Translations under genes and position numbers: made by a program | Notes under the pieces: generated by a model | What the model was told of the DNA's origin: nothing | Database searches by the model: none | Seen by the model: only the letters and a program-made list of their open reading frames with translations | In this document: one piece after another, positions 53,708-61,170 of the stretch | How the letters are laid out: every line of letters starts with the position of its first letter | Numbering within the stretch: the first letter of the stretch is position 1 | Origin: Blastococcus saxobsidens | GTDB taxonomy: Bacteria > Actinomycetota > Actinomycetes > Mycobacteriales > Geodermatophilaceae | DNA length: 64,000 bases | Assembly (NCBI RefSeq): GCF_002938435.1 | Contig: NZ_POQT01000026.1 | Coordinates: forward strand, 1 to 64,000 | Direction: 5' to 3'

Positions 53708-53787
53708 GATCAGGGACCCTGATCACGGGGTGTCCTCCCTCACGGTGGGCGATGAGGGAGGACGCTCCACGATCAGGGGCCCTGATC
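53708..53787. terminator. Tripartite nested palindrome downstream of pckG
   Basis: Three hairpins in a row: GATCAGGG-A-CCCTGATC (53708-53724), then GTCCTCCCTCA (53732-53742) pairing with TGAGGGAGGAC (53753-53763), then GATCAGGGGCCCTGATC (53771-53787). The two outer palindromes are near copies (differing in the centre), so the whole block can also pair end-to-end. It lies 70 bases after pckG and about 105 bases before the MFS gene, consistent with termination, but the symmetry is unusual. Confidence 0.65.
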
Positions 53788-53892
53788 ATCGCCGGGAGTC
53801 GGGCGGCGCCACGGGTCGCCGTCGCGGCGCGCGCGGCCACCGTCGGTTAGCGTGGCTGGGCCCCATCCCGTTCTGCGGAGGCGTCCTCCCTC

Positions 53893-55107
53893 GTGCCCAA
53901 TCCCTACCTGCAGGTGCTGCGGACCCCGCACGCCCTGCCGATGGTGCTCGCCGCCTTCATCGGCCGGCTGCCGCTGTCGATGGTCGGGCTCGGCTCGGTC
54001 CTGCTGGTCGCGTCCGAGACCGGCTCCTACGGCCTCGGTGGTGCAGTGGCCGCCGTGGGCGCCGTGACGACGGCCATCTCCGGGCCGCTGCTGGGCCGGT
54101 GGGCCGACACCCACGGCCAGCGCCGGGTCCTGCTGCCGGTGCTGGTGGTCTTCGTCCTCGCCGGGCTGGTCTTCCTCTTCTCCGTGCGCGAGGCGTGGCC
54201 GCTGGGGATCGTCTTCGTCTCCGCCGGTCTGGCGGGGGCCTGCATCCCCCCGGTCTCCTCGATGATCCGGGTCCGCTGGACCCACCTCCTGCGCGGCAGC
54301 CACCGGTTGCACACGGCGCTGTCGATGGAGTCGGTCGTCGACGAGTTCGTCTTCATCGTCGGCCCGGTCCTGGTCACGTTCCTGTCCACCACGGGGCACG
54401 CCACGTCCGGCGTCGTCACGGCGTTCACCCTCGCCACCGTGGGCAGCCTGCTGTTCGCCGCCCAGCGCCGCACCGAACCGGAGCCGCACGGGCACGCCAG
54501 CCGGCAGGGTCCGTCGGCGATCCGCACCCCGGGACTGCGGGTGCTGTTCGTCGTCGGGGCGGCGGTGGGCGCCATCCTCGGCACGCTGGAGATCGCGCTG
54601 GTCGCCTTCGCCGACGAGCAGGACGCGATGCCGCTGTCCGGCGTGCTCATCGCCGGCCTGGCGGTGGGGTCGATGGCCAGCGGTATCGGCTGGGGCGCCG
54701 TCCACTGGCGGGTGCCGCTGCGGCGGCGGCTGGCGGTCGCTCTCGTGGTGCTCACCGTGCTCACCGTGCCGCTGATGCTCGTCGGCGACGTCTGGCTGAT
54801 GGTGCCGTTCGTGATCGTCGCCGGGATCGCCGTCTCGCCGTCGCTCATCAGCTCGTTCACCCTCGCCGAGCTGCTCGTCCCCCGGGCCGCGGTCACCGAG
54901 GCCTTCACCTGGATCGGCACGGCCCTGGGGCTGGGTGTCGCCCTCGGCGCCTCGGTGGCCGGCAAGCTGGTGGACGTCCACGGCGCCAACACCGCCTTCG
55001 TGGTGGCCGTCGTGGCCGCCGGGATCGCCGCGATCGTCGTCGCCACCTTCCAGCGGCTGCTGCACGTGCCGGCGGAGCACGCCACCGAGCCGGCGCTCGC
55101 CGGCTGA
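53893..55107 (+). CDS. MFS transporter
   Basis: A 404-residue transporter with about twelve helices. Motif A is GRWADTHGQRRVLLP, and the protein begins directly on helix 1 (LPMVLAAFIGRLPLSMVG). The fold is that of actinobacterial drug or sugar efflux MFS proteins; the substrate is unknown. GTG start at 53893; GGAGG lies about 12 bases upstream, a long spacing. The acVLRF1 gene follows 8 bases after the stop and is probably cotranscribed. Confidence 0.87.
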   Translation: MPNPYLQVLRTPHALPMVLAAFIGRLPLSMVGLGSVLLVASETGSYGLGGAVAAVGAVTTAISGPLLGRWADTHGQRRVLLPVLVVFVLAGLVFLFSVREAWPLGIVFVSAGLAGACIPPVSSMIRVRWTHLLRGSHRLHTALSMESVVDEFVFIVGPVLVTFLSTTGHATSGVVTAFTLATVGSLLFAAQRRTEPEPHGHASRQGPSAIRTPGLRVLFVVGAAVGAILGTLEIALVAFADEQDAMPLSGVLIAGLAVGSMASGIGWGAVHWRVPLRRRLAVALVVLTVLTVPLMLVGDVWLMVPFVIVAGIAVSPSLISSFTLAELLVPRAAVTEAFTWIGTALGLGVALGASVAGKLVDVHGANTAFVVAVVAAGIAAIVVATFQRLLHVPAEHATEPALAG

Positions 55108-55114
55108 GCGGGCG

Positions 55115-55783
55115 ATGACCCGCCCCCGGCCCGCCGCGGGTGGTGGCCGGCAGCTCGGGGTGGCCCCCGAGCGGCTGGGGCGCTGGCTGGACGGCGTCGC
55201 GACCCGGCACGGCGCCTTCACCGAGGTGCAGCCGGCCGACGACGGGTTGCGCATCGTCTGCGCGGACAGCACCACCGTCGTCCTGCGGGCCCCGTTCGGC
55301 TGGACGCCGGAGACACCGCTGCTGGCCTCCTTCACCGCCGCCGCCGCGGGCCGCGCCCGGCGCGCCGCTGTGCTGCTGGTCCGCCGCGGCCGCTGGGCGG
55401 TCGGTGTCTTCGACGGCAACCAGCTGGTGGTGTCCAAGGTGGACGCCCGGCAGGTCCAGGGCCGGACGGCGGCCGGCGGGTGGTCGCAGCAGCGGTTCGC
55501 CCGCCGGCGCGCGAACCAGACCGACGCCGTCGTGGAGCACGCGGTGGAGACGGCCGTACGGGTGCTGCTGCCGCACGCCGACGGGCTGGCGGCACTCTTC
55601 CCGGGTGGGGACGCGGGGCTGGTCGACGAGGTCCTGGCCGACCCGCGGCTACGCCCGCTGGCCGCGGTCCGCCGAGGCGGCGCGCTCGACGTCGGCGAGC
55701 CGACCAAGGCGGTGCTCCTGGAGACGCCGAAGCAGTTCCGCGCCGTCGCCGTCCACATCGTGGAGCCGCAGGACCGTTCCTGA
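55115..55783 (+). CDS. acVLRF1-family peptidyl-tRNA hydrolase
   Basis: A 222-residue protein of the actinobacterial VLRF1 group, relatives of the eukaryotic Vms1/ANKZF1 release factors. The signature GGWSQQRFARRR at about 121-132 carries the glutamine that acts in peptidyl-tRNA cleavage on stalled large subunits. The rest is VLRF1-like (LLVRRGRWAVGVFDG, VVSKVDARQVQGR). It is thought to free nascent chains from obstructed ribosomes. ATG at 55115, 8 bases after the MFS stop; the linkage with a transporter is probably not functional. Confidence 0.88.
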   Translation: MTRPRPAAGGGRQLGVAPERLGRWLDGVATRHGAFTEVQPADDGLRIVCADSTTVVLRAPFGWTPETPLLASFTAAAAGRARRAAVLLVRRGRWAVGVFDGNQLVVSKVDARQVQGRTAAGGWSQQRFARRRANQTDAVVEHAVETAVRVLLPHADGLAALFPGGDAGLVDEVLADPRLRPLAAVRRGGALDVGEPTKAVLLETPKQFRAVAVHIVEPQDRS

Positions 55784-55792
55784 CCGGCGGGG

Positions 55793-56419
55793 TCAGCCGG
55801 CGGCGGCCACCGGCGGGGACCTCACCTCGGCGACGATCGGGAAGCGGCTGCCGATCCCCAGCCGGGCGAGGTCGTCGGGACCGCCGTCCCCGGCGGCCGC
55901 CGGGTCCAGCCCGACGCCGATGCCGTCGCCCGCGGGAAGCGGCCAGGCGCTGTGGACGACCCCCGGATGCCCCCGCACCAGCCGGCCCGCCTCGTCGACG
56001 AGCTCCGCGGTCCTGAACCGTGTCTCCTCGATCCGGGCCTCGAAGCCCGAGCCGCCGGAGGCCTCCGCGAGCGCGACCAGCTCGGCCGGTGGCGCCCCGT
56101 ACCAGCGCAGGACCACCGCCGACCGGTCCAGGGTGATCTCGGCCTGGCCCAGGTCCGGGTGCGCGCCCCAGCGCGTGTGGACCTCGTCGAGCAGTCGGTG
56201 CATCTCCTCGGTCACCGGCGGCAGGGACAGCATCTCCTCGGGGGACGCCCGGGTCGGTGGCTCGGGGACGGGCACCATCTCCGCCGGGGGCGGGGCGAGG
56301 ACCACCGGTGGTCCCTGCTCCGGCCGTGGCTCCTCCGCGGCACCGGCCCCCGCGCATGCCGTCAGCAGGCAGCCGAGCACGACCAGCCACGCGCCGCGTA
56401 CGGACCGGTTGGTTCCCAT
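55793..56419 (-). CDS. Lipoprotein, unknown function
   Basis: A 208-residue lipoprotein: leader GTNRSVRGAWLVVLGCLLTAC with lipobox LLTAC at about residue 22, then a Pro/Glu-rich linker and a globular domain (from EEMHRLLDEVHTRWGAHPDL on) with SAVVLRWYGAPPAELVALAE. No enzyme motif is evident; I do not recognise the family. Its 3' end is 9 bases from the convergent acVLRF1 gene. Confidence 0.75.
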   Translation of the reverse strand: MGTNRSVRGAWLVVLGCLLTACAGAGAAEEPRPEQGPPVVLAPPPAEMVPVPEPPTRASPEEMLSLPPVTEEMHRLLDEVHTRWGAHPDLGQAEITLDRSAVVLRWYGAPPAELVALAEASGGSGFEARIEETRFRTAELVDEAGRLVRGHPGVVHSAWPLPAGDGIGVGLDPAAAGDGGPDDLARLGIGSRFPIVAEVRSPPVAAAG

Positions 56420-56467
56420 ACGTGCAGGCTGGCCTGCGGCCCGTCGGCGGTGCAAGGGGGCGGGCGG

Positions 56468-56521
56468 TCAGGGGGTGAGGACCAGCCGGTCGGGGTCGCC
56501 GGCCAGCATCGAGTTCGGCAT
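56468..56521 (-). other. 17-residue mini-ORF, possible gene remnant
   Basis: The minus strand reads MPNSMLAGDPDRLVLTP then TGA, with GC-rich third positions, in the gap between YihY and the lipoprotein gene. It may be the 5' end of a lost gene. There is no Shine-Dalgarno sequence and expression is doubtful. Confidence 0.2.
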
Positions 56522-56530
56522 GCGCTGTTC

Positions 56531-57391
56531 CTACCGGGCGGGCTCGTCCCGCACATCCGGCGGCCGGGAGAGCACGTCGTCCAGGGCGCGGGTGGCCAGC
56601 CATCCGGTGATCACGACGAGGTGCAGCAGGAACAGCCACAGGCCCAGGGCGACCACCCCACCGACCACGTCGAGCCCACCGAACGGGGCGCCGAGATCCA
56701 GCGGCAGCGACAGGAAGAGCACGAACCCCTGCAGGAACCCGGACAGGCAGGCGGCGGTGAACAGCGCGCCCACCGCGAGCGCGCGGCGGCCGACCCGGCC
56801 GCCGGCGACCACCCGGAACCCCCAGGCGAGCGGCAGGGTCAGCGCGGCCAGGACCGAGTAGAAGCCGACCGCCACCTGGCCGGCCCCCGCAGCCGCCCCG
56901 CCGCGCTCGGCGAGGCCGGCCATGGCTGCGGCGGCCAGGAGCAGGGGGTAGAGCAGGACCGGGGTGACCAGGATCAGCGGCAGGGCGGCCAGCCGTCCGC
57001 GCCAGCCCGTCATCCCCTCGTGGCGGGGGCTGAACCGCAGCAGGGCACGCCGCAGGCCCTCGCCGTAGAAGGACATCGGCACCAGGGCCAGGACGGCGCC
57101 CAGGGGGTCGAGCCCCACACCGGCCTCCACCAGCCGTGAGACGGCCGCGGGTGCCCCCAGCTCCCCGGGGAGGAGGTCGGCCAGCCGGTCGCCGAGTTCG
57201 CGCACGCGATCGGCGGACGTCAGCCACGAAGTGAGCCCGAAGGCGAGCACCATCAGGGGCACGATCGCGATGCCGGCGTAGAAGGTGAGCCCGGCGGAGA
57301 TGAGCGCGATGTCGCGGCCGGACAGGCCGGACCGGACGCCGGAGACGACGGCGGAGAGCGTGGCCCGCGGCCCGAGGCGGCCACGGCTCAC
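56531..57391 (-). CDS. YihY/virulence factor BrkB family membrane protein
   Basis: A 286-residue inner-membrane protein with about six helices: the first lies at about residues 36-56 (AGIAIVPLMVLAFGL), preceded by the family start GRDIALISAGLTFYAGIA, and FYGEGLRRALLRFSP lies in the middle. The role is uncertain (earlier mislabelled RNase BN). GTG at 57391 is preceded at 7 bases by TAACCT (complement of 57399-57404), which overlaps the TAA stop of the small lipoprotein gene; no Shine-Dalgarno sequence. Confidence 0.87.
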   Translation of the reverse strand: MSRGRLGPRATLSAVVSGVRSGLSGRDIALISAGLTFYAGIAIVPLMVLAFGLTSWLTSADRVRELGDRLADLLPGELGAPAAVSRLVEAGVGLDPLGAVLALVPMSFYGEGLRRALLRFSPRHEGMTGWRGRLAALPLILVTPVLLYPLLLAAAAMAGLAERGGAAAGAGQVAVGFYSVLAALTLPLAWGFRVVAGGRVGRRALAVGALFTAACLSGFLQGFVLFLSLPLDLGAPFGGLDVVGGVVALGLWLFLLHLVVITGWLATRALDDVLSRPPDVRDEPAR

Positions 57392-57401
57392 GGCGGGGAG
57401 G

Positions 57402-57575
57402 TTACTGGACGTCGTCGTTGGCGCCGGTCTCCTCGCAGCTCGCGTCGTGCGGGTTGCTGGCCTGGTCGGAGGTCGAGTCGCAGTTGGTCTCGCCGCGCTC
57501 GAGGTCGGAGTTGTCGCCGCAGGCGACCAGCGACCCCGTGAGGGCGAGCAGGAGCAGGGGCTTGCGAAGGTCCAT
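57402..57575 (-). CDS. 57-residue acidic lipoprotein
   Basis: A short gene: leader DLRKPLLLLALTGSLVAC with lipobox LVAC (Cys19), then an acidic, Asp/Glu/Asn-rich 38-residue tail with three further cysteines (NCDSTSD, ASCEETG). It is just upstream of YihY on the same strand, its TAA (57402-57404) falling within the YihY promoter-like hexamer. Start ATG at 57575; no clear Shine-Dalgarno sequence. Similar tiny lipoproteins are common in these genomes but functions are unknown. Confidence 0.65.
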   Translation of the reverse strand: MDLRKPLLLLALTGSLVACGDNSDLERGETNCDSTSDQASNPHDASCEETGANDDVQ

Positions 57576-57683
57576 GCACCGGTAGTGGTCCCGCCGCGGG
57601 GCGGCGAAACCGGCGCGCGAGGGCTCCTGCCACCGGAGGTGACGCAGAGCGCACGACGAATTACACGAATGTCGTCCGGGGCA

Positions 57684-57713
57684 TTGTCACGAGCGGGTCA
57701 CGGCCCCTACGGT
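57684..57713 (+). promoter_or_regulatory. SigA-type promoter of the second NlpC/P60 gene
   Basis: TTGTCA (57684-57689) and TACGGT (57708-57713) with an 18-base spacer, close to the housekeeping consensus. Transcripts would carry a leader of about 170 bases before ATG 57894. The remaining bases of this gene-free stretch (57576-57683) show nothing else supportable. Confidence 0.7.
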
Positions 57714-57823
57714 GTGTGCATCCGCGAGTTCTGTCAGTCACTTCCCGGCTGACAGCCACCGGACGTCAGGAGTGGGTCCGCCGCTACCGCCGCGAACCTC
57801 TCCCGGCCACACAGCACGGCGTC

Positions 57824-57854
57824 CCGGTGAGACGGACCTGTCCGTCCTCACCGG
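57824..57854 (+). other. Hairpin in the leader of the second NlpC/P60 gene
   Basis: CCGGTGAGACGGAC (57824-57837) pairs with GTCCGTC-CTCACCGG (57840-57854) with one bulged C and a 2-base centre, so the inner pairs must open. It lies about 25 bases before the weak ribosome-binding site GGAGAG and might influence translation or mRNA stability. Confidence 0.35.
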
Positions 57855-57893
57855 CCGGCTCCTGCCCGAACGAGATCGGAGAGCCGCCGCACC

Positions 57894-58973
57894 ATGGCGA
57901 CCCCCCTGCGCACGTCCGGCCGCCGCGCCACCCTGCGGCGGGCCGGGGTGGCCCTCGTGGGTGCCCTCGGCATCCTGCTGAGCACGAGCCCCGCCGCCGC
58001 CGAGCCCGGCGCACCGACCACGTTGGCCGATGCCGCGCGGCAGGTCGCCGACCGCGGCCACCAGCTCGAGGTCCTCACCGAGGAGTTCAATGCGGCCCGC
58101 GACACGCTGGACGCCCAGCGGGCCACGGCGGCGGCGGCCGCCGCCGAGCTGGAGAAGGCCACCGCCGCCCTCGCCGCGGCGCAGCAGTCGGTTCGCAGCG
58201 TCGCCCGCGCGGCCTACACCGGCGAGACCCTCGGCTCCTTCCAGGCCATGATGATCAGCGACTCCGCCGACGAGTTCGTCGGTCGCGTCGCCACGCTGCG
58301 GACCATCGCCGGCCACCACAGCGGCATCCTCGCCCGCGCCGCCGAGGCCAACGTGGCCGCGGCCCAGGCGCAGGCCGCCGCGCAGCAGTCGGCTACCGGC
58401 GCGCAGGCCGCCTACGACGCGGTCGCCGGGCAGCACGCCCAGCTCACCCAGCAGATCGCCGACTACAAGGCGCAGTTCGCCCGGCTGAGCGCGCAGGACC
58501 AGCGGGCGGTCGTGACCGGCAGCCACTCCGAGGGCGAGGCCGGTGCCGACCGGGCCCCCGAGACCATGGCCAGCCGGACCGAGCGCGAGGCACCGTCGGC
58601 CCCCGTGGTCGCCGACAGCCGGGCCGCGCAGATCGCCGTGGACGCCGCGCTCGCCCAGCGCGGCAAGCCCTACCTGTGGGGCGGCGACGGCCCCGGCTCG
58701 TTCGACTGCTCGGGCCTCACCCGGTTCGCCTTCCATGCCGCCGGCATCACCCTGCCGCGGGCCAGCCGGATGCAGGCGCAGGTGGGCCAGTCGGTCTCCC
58801 GTGACCAGCTGCGGCCCGGGGACCTGGTGTTCTTCTACCGGCCGATCAGCCACGTGGGCATCTACATCGGCGACGGCAAGATGGTGCACGCCCCGACCTC
58901 GGGTGACGTCGTGAAGATCTCGAACGTGGACTCCCTCGGCGGCTTCAGCGGCGCCCGGCGCGTCGCCGGCTGA
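57894..58973 (+). CDS. Secreted NlpC/P60 peptidoglycan hydrolase, second copy
   Basis: A 359-residue exported protein, paralogous to the one at 17834. Signal peptide: basic TSGRRATLRR, hydrophobic core, AAA cleavage region near residue 36. Coiled coil about 45-205 (EKATAALAAAQQSVRSVARA and ARAAEANVAAAQAQAAAQQS), a polar linker, then NlpC/P60 with Cys272 (FDCSGLT), His320 (PISHVGIYI) and His332 (MVHAP). The linker between coil and catalytic domain (SHSEGEAGADRAPETM) is longer than in the paralogue. It has a strong SigA-type promoter and a long leader, and a hairpin terminator at 58981-59029. Confidence 0.93.
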   Translation: MATPLRTSGRRATLRRAGVALVGALGILLSTSPAAAEPGAPTTLADAARQVADRGHQLEVLTEEFNAARDTLDAQRATAAAAAAELEKATAALAAAQQSVRSVARAAYTGETLGSFQAMMISDSADEFVGRVATLRTIAGHHSGILARAAEANVAAAQAQAAAQQSATGAQAAYDAVAGQHAQLTQQIADYKAQFARLSAQDQRAVVTGSHSEGEAGADRAPETMASRTEREAPSAPVVADSRAAQIAVDAALAQRGKPYLWGGDGPGSFDCSGLTRFAFHAAGITLPRASRMQAQVGQSVSRDQLRPGDLVFFYRPISHVGIYIGDGKMVHAPTSGDVVKISNVDSLGGFSGARRVAG

Positions 58974-58980
58974 GGAAGGA

Positions 58981-59029
58981 CCCCGTCCACCTCACCGCTC
59001 GCAGGCTCGCGGCGAGCCTCTGGACGGGG
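58981..59029. terminator. Hairpin terminator after the second NlpC/P60 gene
   Basis: CCCCGTCCA (58981-58989) pairs with TGGACGGGG (59021-59029), and inside it AGGCTCG (59003-59009) pairs with CGAGCCT (59013-59019). It begins 7 bases after the stop. The minus-strand ORF starting at 59311 loses coding character at this hairpin. Confidence 0.65.
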
Positions 59030-59311
59030 CCGGTGCACCTGCTGGAGCAGGCCCCAGACGAAGACGGCCCGCTCCCCGCCGGGGAGGCGCACCTCCCAGC
59101 GGGGAACGACGCCCGGGTCCACGGCCACGGCGCCGGGTAGCCCGACGACGTCGTCGAGCACGTGCTCCCAGACCAGCAGCCGGCCGGGTGACGCCGCGGG
59201 GACGCCCGATCCCGGTGCGCGGGCCAGGTGCTCGTGCAGCACCGAGCCGCCGGGGCCGCTGAGCACCTCCCAGAACAGGTGCGGCCACAGGGGTAGCGGC
59301 CATCGGCGCAC
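58998..59311 (-). pseudogene. Truncated ORF, unknown family
   Basis: From GTG 59311 the minus strand reads a protein-like run with GC-rich third positions: RRWPLPLWPHLFWEVLSGPG, then GSGVPAASPGRLLVWEHVLD and DVVGLPGAVAV, ending with VFVWGLLQQVHRP near 59030. From the hairpin on, third positions turn random and the frame continues antisense through the NlpC gene to a stop at 58862. The true end of the gene seems lost. The end given here marks where coding character fades. Family not recognised. Confidence 0.4.
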
Positions 59312-59384
59312 CCCTGCCACCCCCGCCGTGCCGGGTGAGCAGTGCCACCCCCGCGCGGGCGCCGGCGTCAGGGACCATGGGGCC

Positions 59385-59708
59385 GTGAAGCCGCACGCCG
59401 TCGCCCTGCTCTTCCGTGCCGTCGCCCTCGCCGAGGCGGGCTCCTGGCTCCTCCTGCTCGGCGGCATGTTCGTGAAGTACGTGGGCGACTCCGAGCGCGG
59501 GGTGCAGATGTTCGGCCCGGTGCACGGCGGGGTGTTCGTCCTGTACCTCGTGGGCACCGCGGTGGCCTGGCGGGTGCTCCGCTGGGACCTGCGGACGACG
59601 TTCCTCGCGCTCGTGGCCTCCGTGCCGCCGCTGGCCACGATCTGGTTCGACCGCTGGGCCACCCGCACCGGCGCGCTGCCGGTCCCGGAGCCGACGCCCG
59701 CGTCCTGA
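59385..59708 (+). CDS. DUF3817 family membrane protein
   Basis: A 107-residue membrane protein with about three helices. ALLFRAVALAEAGSWLLLLGG is the DUF3817 start and FGPVHGGVFVLYLVGTAVAW the second segment, with histidine in the conserved position. The role is unknown; relatives are found next to glutaredoxin-like or transporter genes. GTG at 59385, preceded by GACCAT with 6 bases between, fits the leaderless pattern loosely. Confidence 0.8.
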   Translation: MKPHAVALLFRAVALAEAGSWLLLLGGMFVKYVGDSERGVQMFGPVHGGVFVLYLVGTAVAWRVLRWDLRTTFLALVASVPPLATIWFDRWATRTGALPVPEPTPAS

Positions 59709-59737
59709 GCCGCCGGCCGCCGGATACGGTCGGCGTC

Positions 59738-61060
59738 GTGCCCGAGCCCGTGCTGCCCTCGACCGCCCGCCTCCTGCTCGCCCGCACCGCACGCGTCCAG
59801 CGCGACGGCCGGGCGCCCGGCCTCGTCGCCGGCGTGGTGCGCGACGGCGGGCTGGCCTGGTCGGCCGGCCGCGGCGAGGTGGCCGAGCCGCACACCGACG
59901 TCCAGTACCGGCTGGGGTCGATCAGCAAGACGGTGACCGCGGTCGTGGTCATGCGGCTGCGCGACGAGGGCCGGCTCGGGCTGGACGACCCGCTGGAGCG
60001 GCACATCCCCGGCACCCCGTTCGGGGAGCGCACCATCGGTCAGCTGCTCTCCCACCTGGCCGGCGCCTCGGCCGAGAGCCCCGGCGGTTGGTGGGAGCGC
60101 ACCCCGGGTGGCTCGCTGGACGAGCTCGGCCTCGGCGGGACCGACGTCGTGCTCGGTGCGGCCCGGCGGTTCCACTACTCGAACCTGGGGTTCGGCCTGC
60201 TCGGCGAGCTCGTCGCCCGGCTGCGGGGAACCTCCTGGGAGGACGCCGTCGCCGGGGAGGTGCTCGTGCCGCTGGGCATGACCCGCACGACCCCCCGCCC
60301 GGTGGCTCCGGCGGCCGAGGGCTGGGCGGTGCACCCGTGGGCCGACGTCGTGCTGCCCGAGCCCGAGCACCACGCGGGCGTGATGGCCGCCGCCGGGCAG
60401 CTGTGGGCGACGCTGGCCGACCTGGGCCGCTTCGCCGCGTTCCTGCTCGGCGACACCGGAGGCGTCCTCGACCCGGCGACGCTGGAGGAGATGACGGTCC
60501 CCGCGGGCGTGGACTCCTCCGCCCCCGGCTGGTCGGCGTACGGGCTCGGGCTCCAGGTCGTCCGGGTCGACGGGCGGACGCTGGTCGGGCACGGGGGCTC
60601 GATGCCCGGCTTCCTGGCAGGTGTCTTCGTCGACCGCGAGGAGCAGACCGGCGCGGTGTCCCTGGCCAACGCCACCAGCGGCGTCGACCCGTTGGTGTTC
60701 GGGCTGCTGGCCGACCTCCGGGGTACGGAGCCGCGGATCGTCGACGCCTGGCGGCCGGCGCCGTCACCGGTGCCGCTGGAGCGGCTGGGCGTCTGGTTCT
60801 GGGGGCCCTCGCCGTACCTGCTGCGGGCGGTGGACGGCGGCCTGCTGCACATCGGCCCCCTGCCCGGCCGCAGTGGCCGGGCCAGCCGGTTCACCCCGCG
60901 CCAGGACGGCACGTGGACCGGGCTGGACGGCTACTTCGCCGGCGAGACGCTGCGCATCGCCTCCGACCACCTGGACCTGGACACCTTCGTCTTCACACGG
61001 ACGCCCTACGACCCGGCCGCCCCGGTGCCGGGCGGGGTGGACGAGCGCGGCTGGCGGTAG
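59738..61060 (+). CDS. Serine hydrolase, class C beta-lactamase fold
   Basis: A 440-residue penicillin-binding-protein-like serine hydrolase: SxxK is SISK (Ser61, Lys64), the second motif is YSN (Tyr147-Asn149), and the third is VGHGGSMPGF. There is no signal peptide, so it is probably a cytoplasmic esterase or peptidase rather than an antibiotic-resistance enzyme. A C-terminal all-beta domain (about 340-440) is typical of the DUF3471-bearing branch. GTG at 59738 is 7 bases after TACGGT (59725-59730), leaderless layout. A large hairpin follows at 61067-61131. Confidence 0.87.
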   Translation: MPEPVLPSTARLLLARTARVQRDGRAPGLVAGVVRDGGLAWSAGRGEVAEPHTDVQYRLGSISKTVTAVVVMRLRDEGRLGLDDPLERHIPGTPFGERTIGQLLSHLAGASAESPGGWWERTPGGSLDELGLGGTDVVLGAARRFHYSNLGFGLLGELVARLRGTSWEDAVAGEVLVPLGMTRTTPRPVAPAAEGWAVHPWADVVLPEPEHHAGVMAAAGQLWATLADLGRFAAFLLGDTGGVLDPATLEEMTVPAGVDSSAPGWSAYGLGLQVVRVDGRTLVGHGGSMPGFLAGVFVDREEQTGAVSLANATSGVDPLVFGLLADLRGTEPRIVDAWRPAPSPVPLERLGVWFWGPSPYLLRAVDGGLLHIGPLPGRSGRASRFTPRQDGTWTGLDGYFAGETLRIASDHLDLDTFVFTRTPYDPAAPVPGGVDERGWR

Positions 61061-61066
61061 CCCGAC

Positions 61067-61131
61067 CCAGGCATGGGAAGCGATACACCCGTTTCGGCGG
61101 CCAGAACAGGTGTTTCGCTTCCCATGCCTGG
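61067..61131. terminator. Large hairpin downstream of the serine hydrolase gene
   Basis: A 23-bp stem (61067-61089 with 61109-61131) with a single mismatch and a 19-base loop, starting 6 bases after the serine hydrolase stop. It lies between that gene and the convergent membrane-protein gene and should terminate both. Confidence 0.75.
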
Positions 61132-61170
61132 TCACGGGCGGTCACGGGCGGTCACGGGCGGTCACGGGCG
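61131..61170. repeat. Four tandem 10-base repeats GTCACGGGCG
   Basis: Four exact head-to-tail copies of GTCACGGGCG adjoin the preceding hairpin arm. The fourth copy contains the stop codon of the minus-strand gene (61162-61164), so the array extends from the 3' end of that gene outward. Confidence 0.9.

Noticed and set aside
57714-57893. A c-di-AMP (ydaO-type) riboswitch in the NlpC/P60 leader
   Set aside because: Such leaders often precede actinobacterial cell-wall hydrolases, but the diagnostic GGGGTGAA and ACAGCTAACC elements are not present, so there is only a simple hairpin.
59738-61060. Antibiotic-resistance beta-lactamase
   Set aside because: It has SxxK/YxN/HGG motifs but no export signal, and a C-terminal extra domain typical of esterase or peptidase-like members.
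61131-61170. CRISPR array
   Set aside because: The four 10-base units are directly tandem with no spacers and no cas gene is near.
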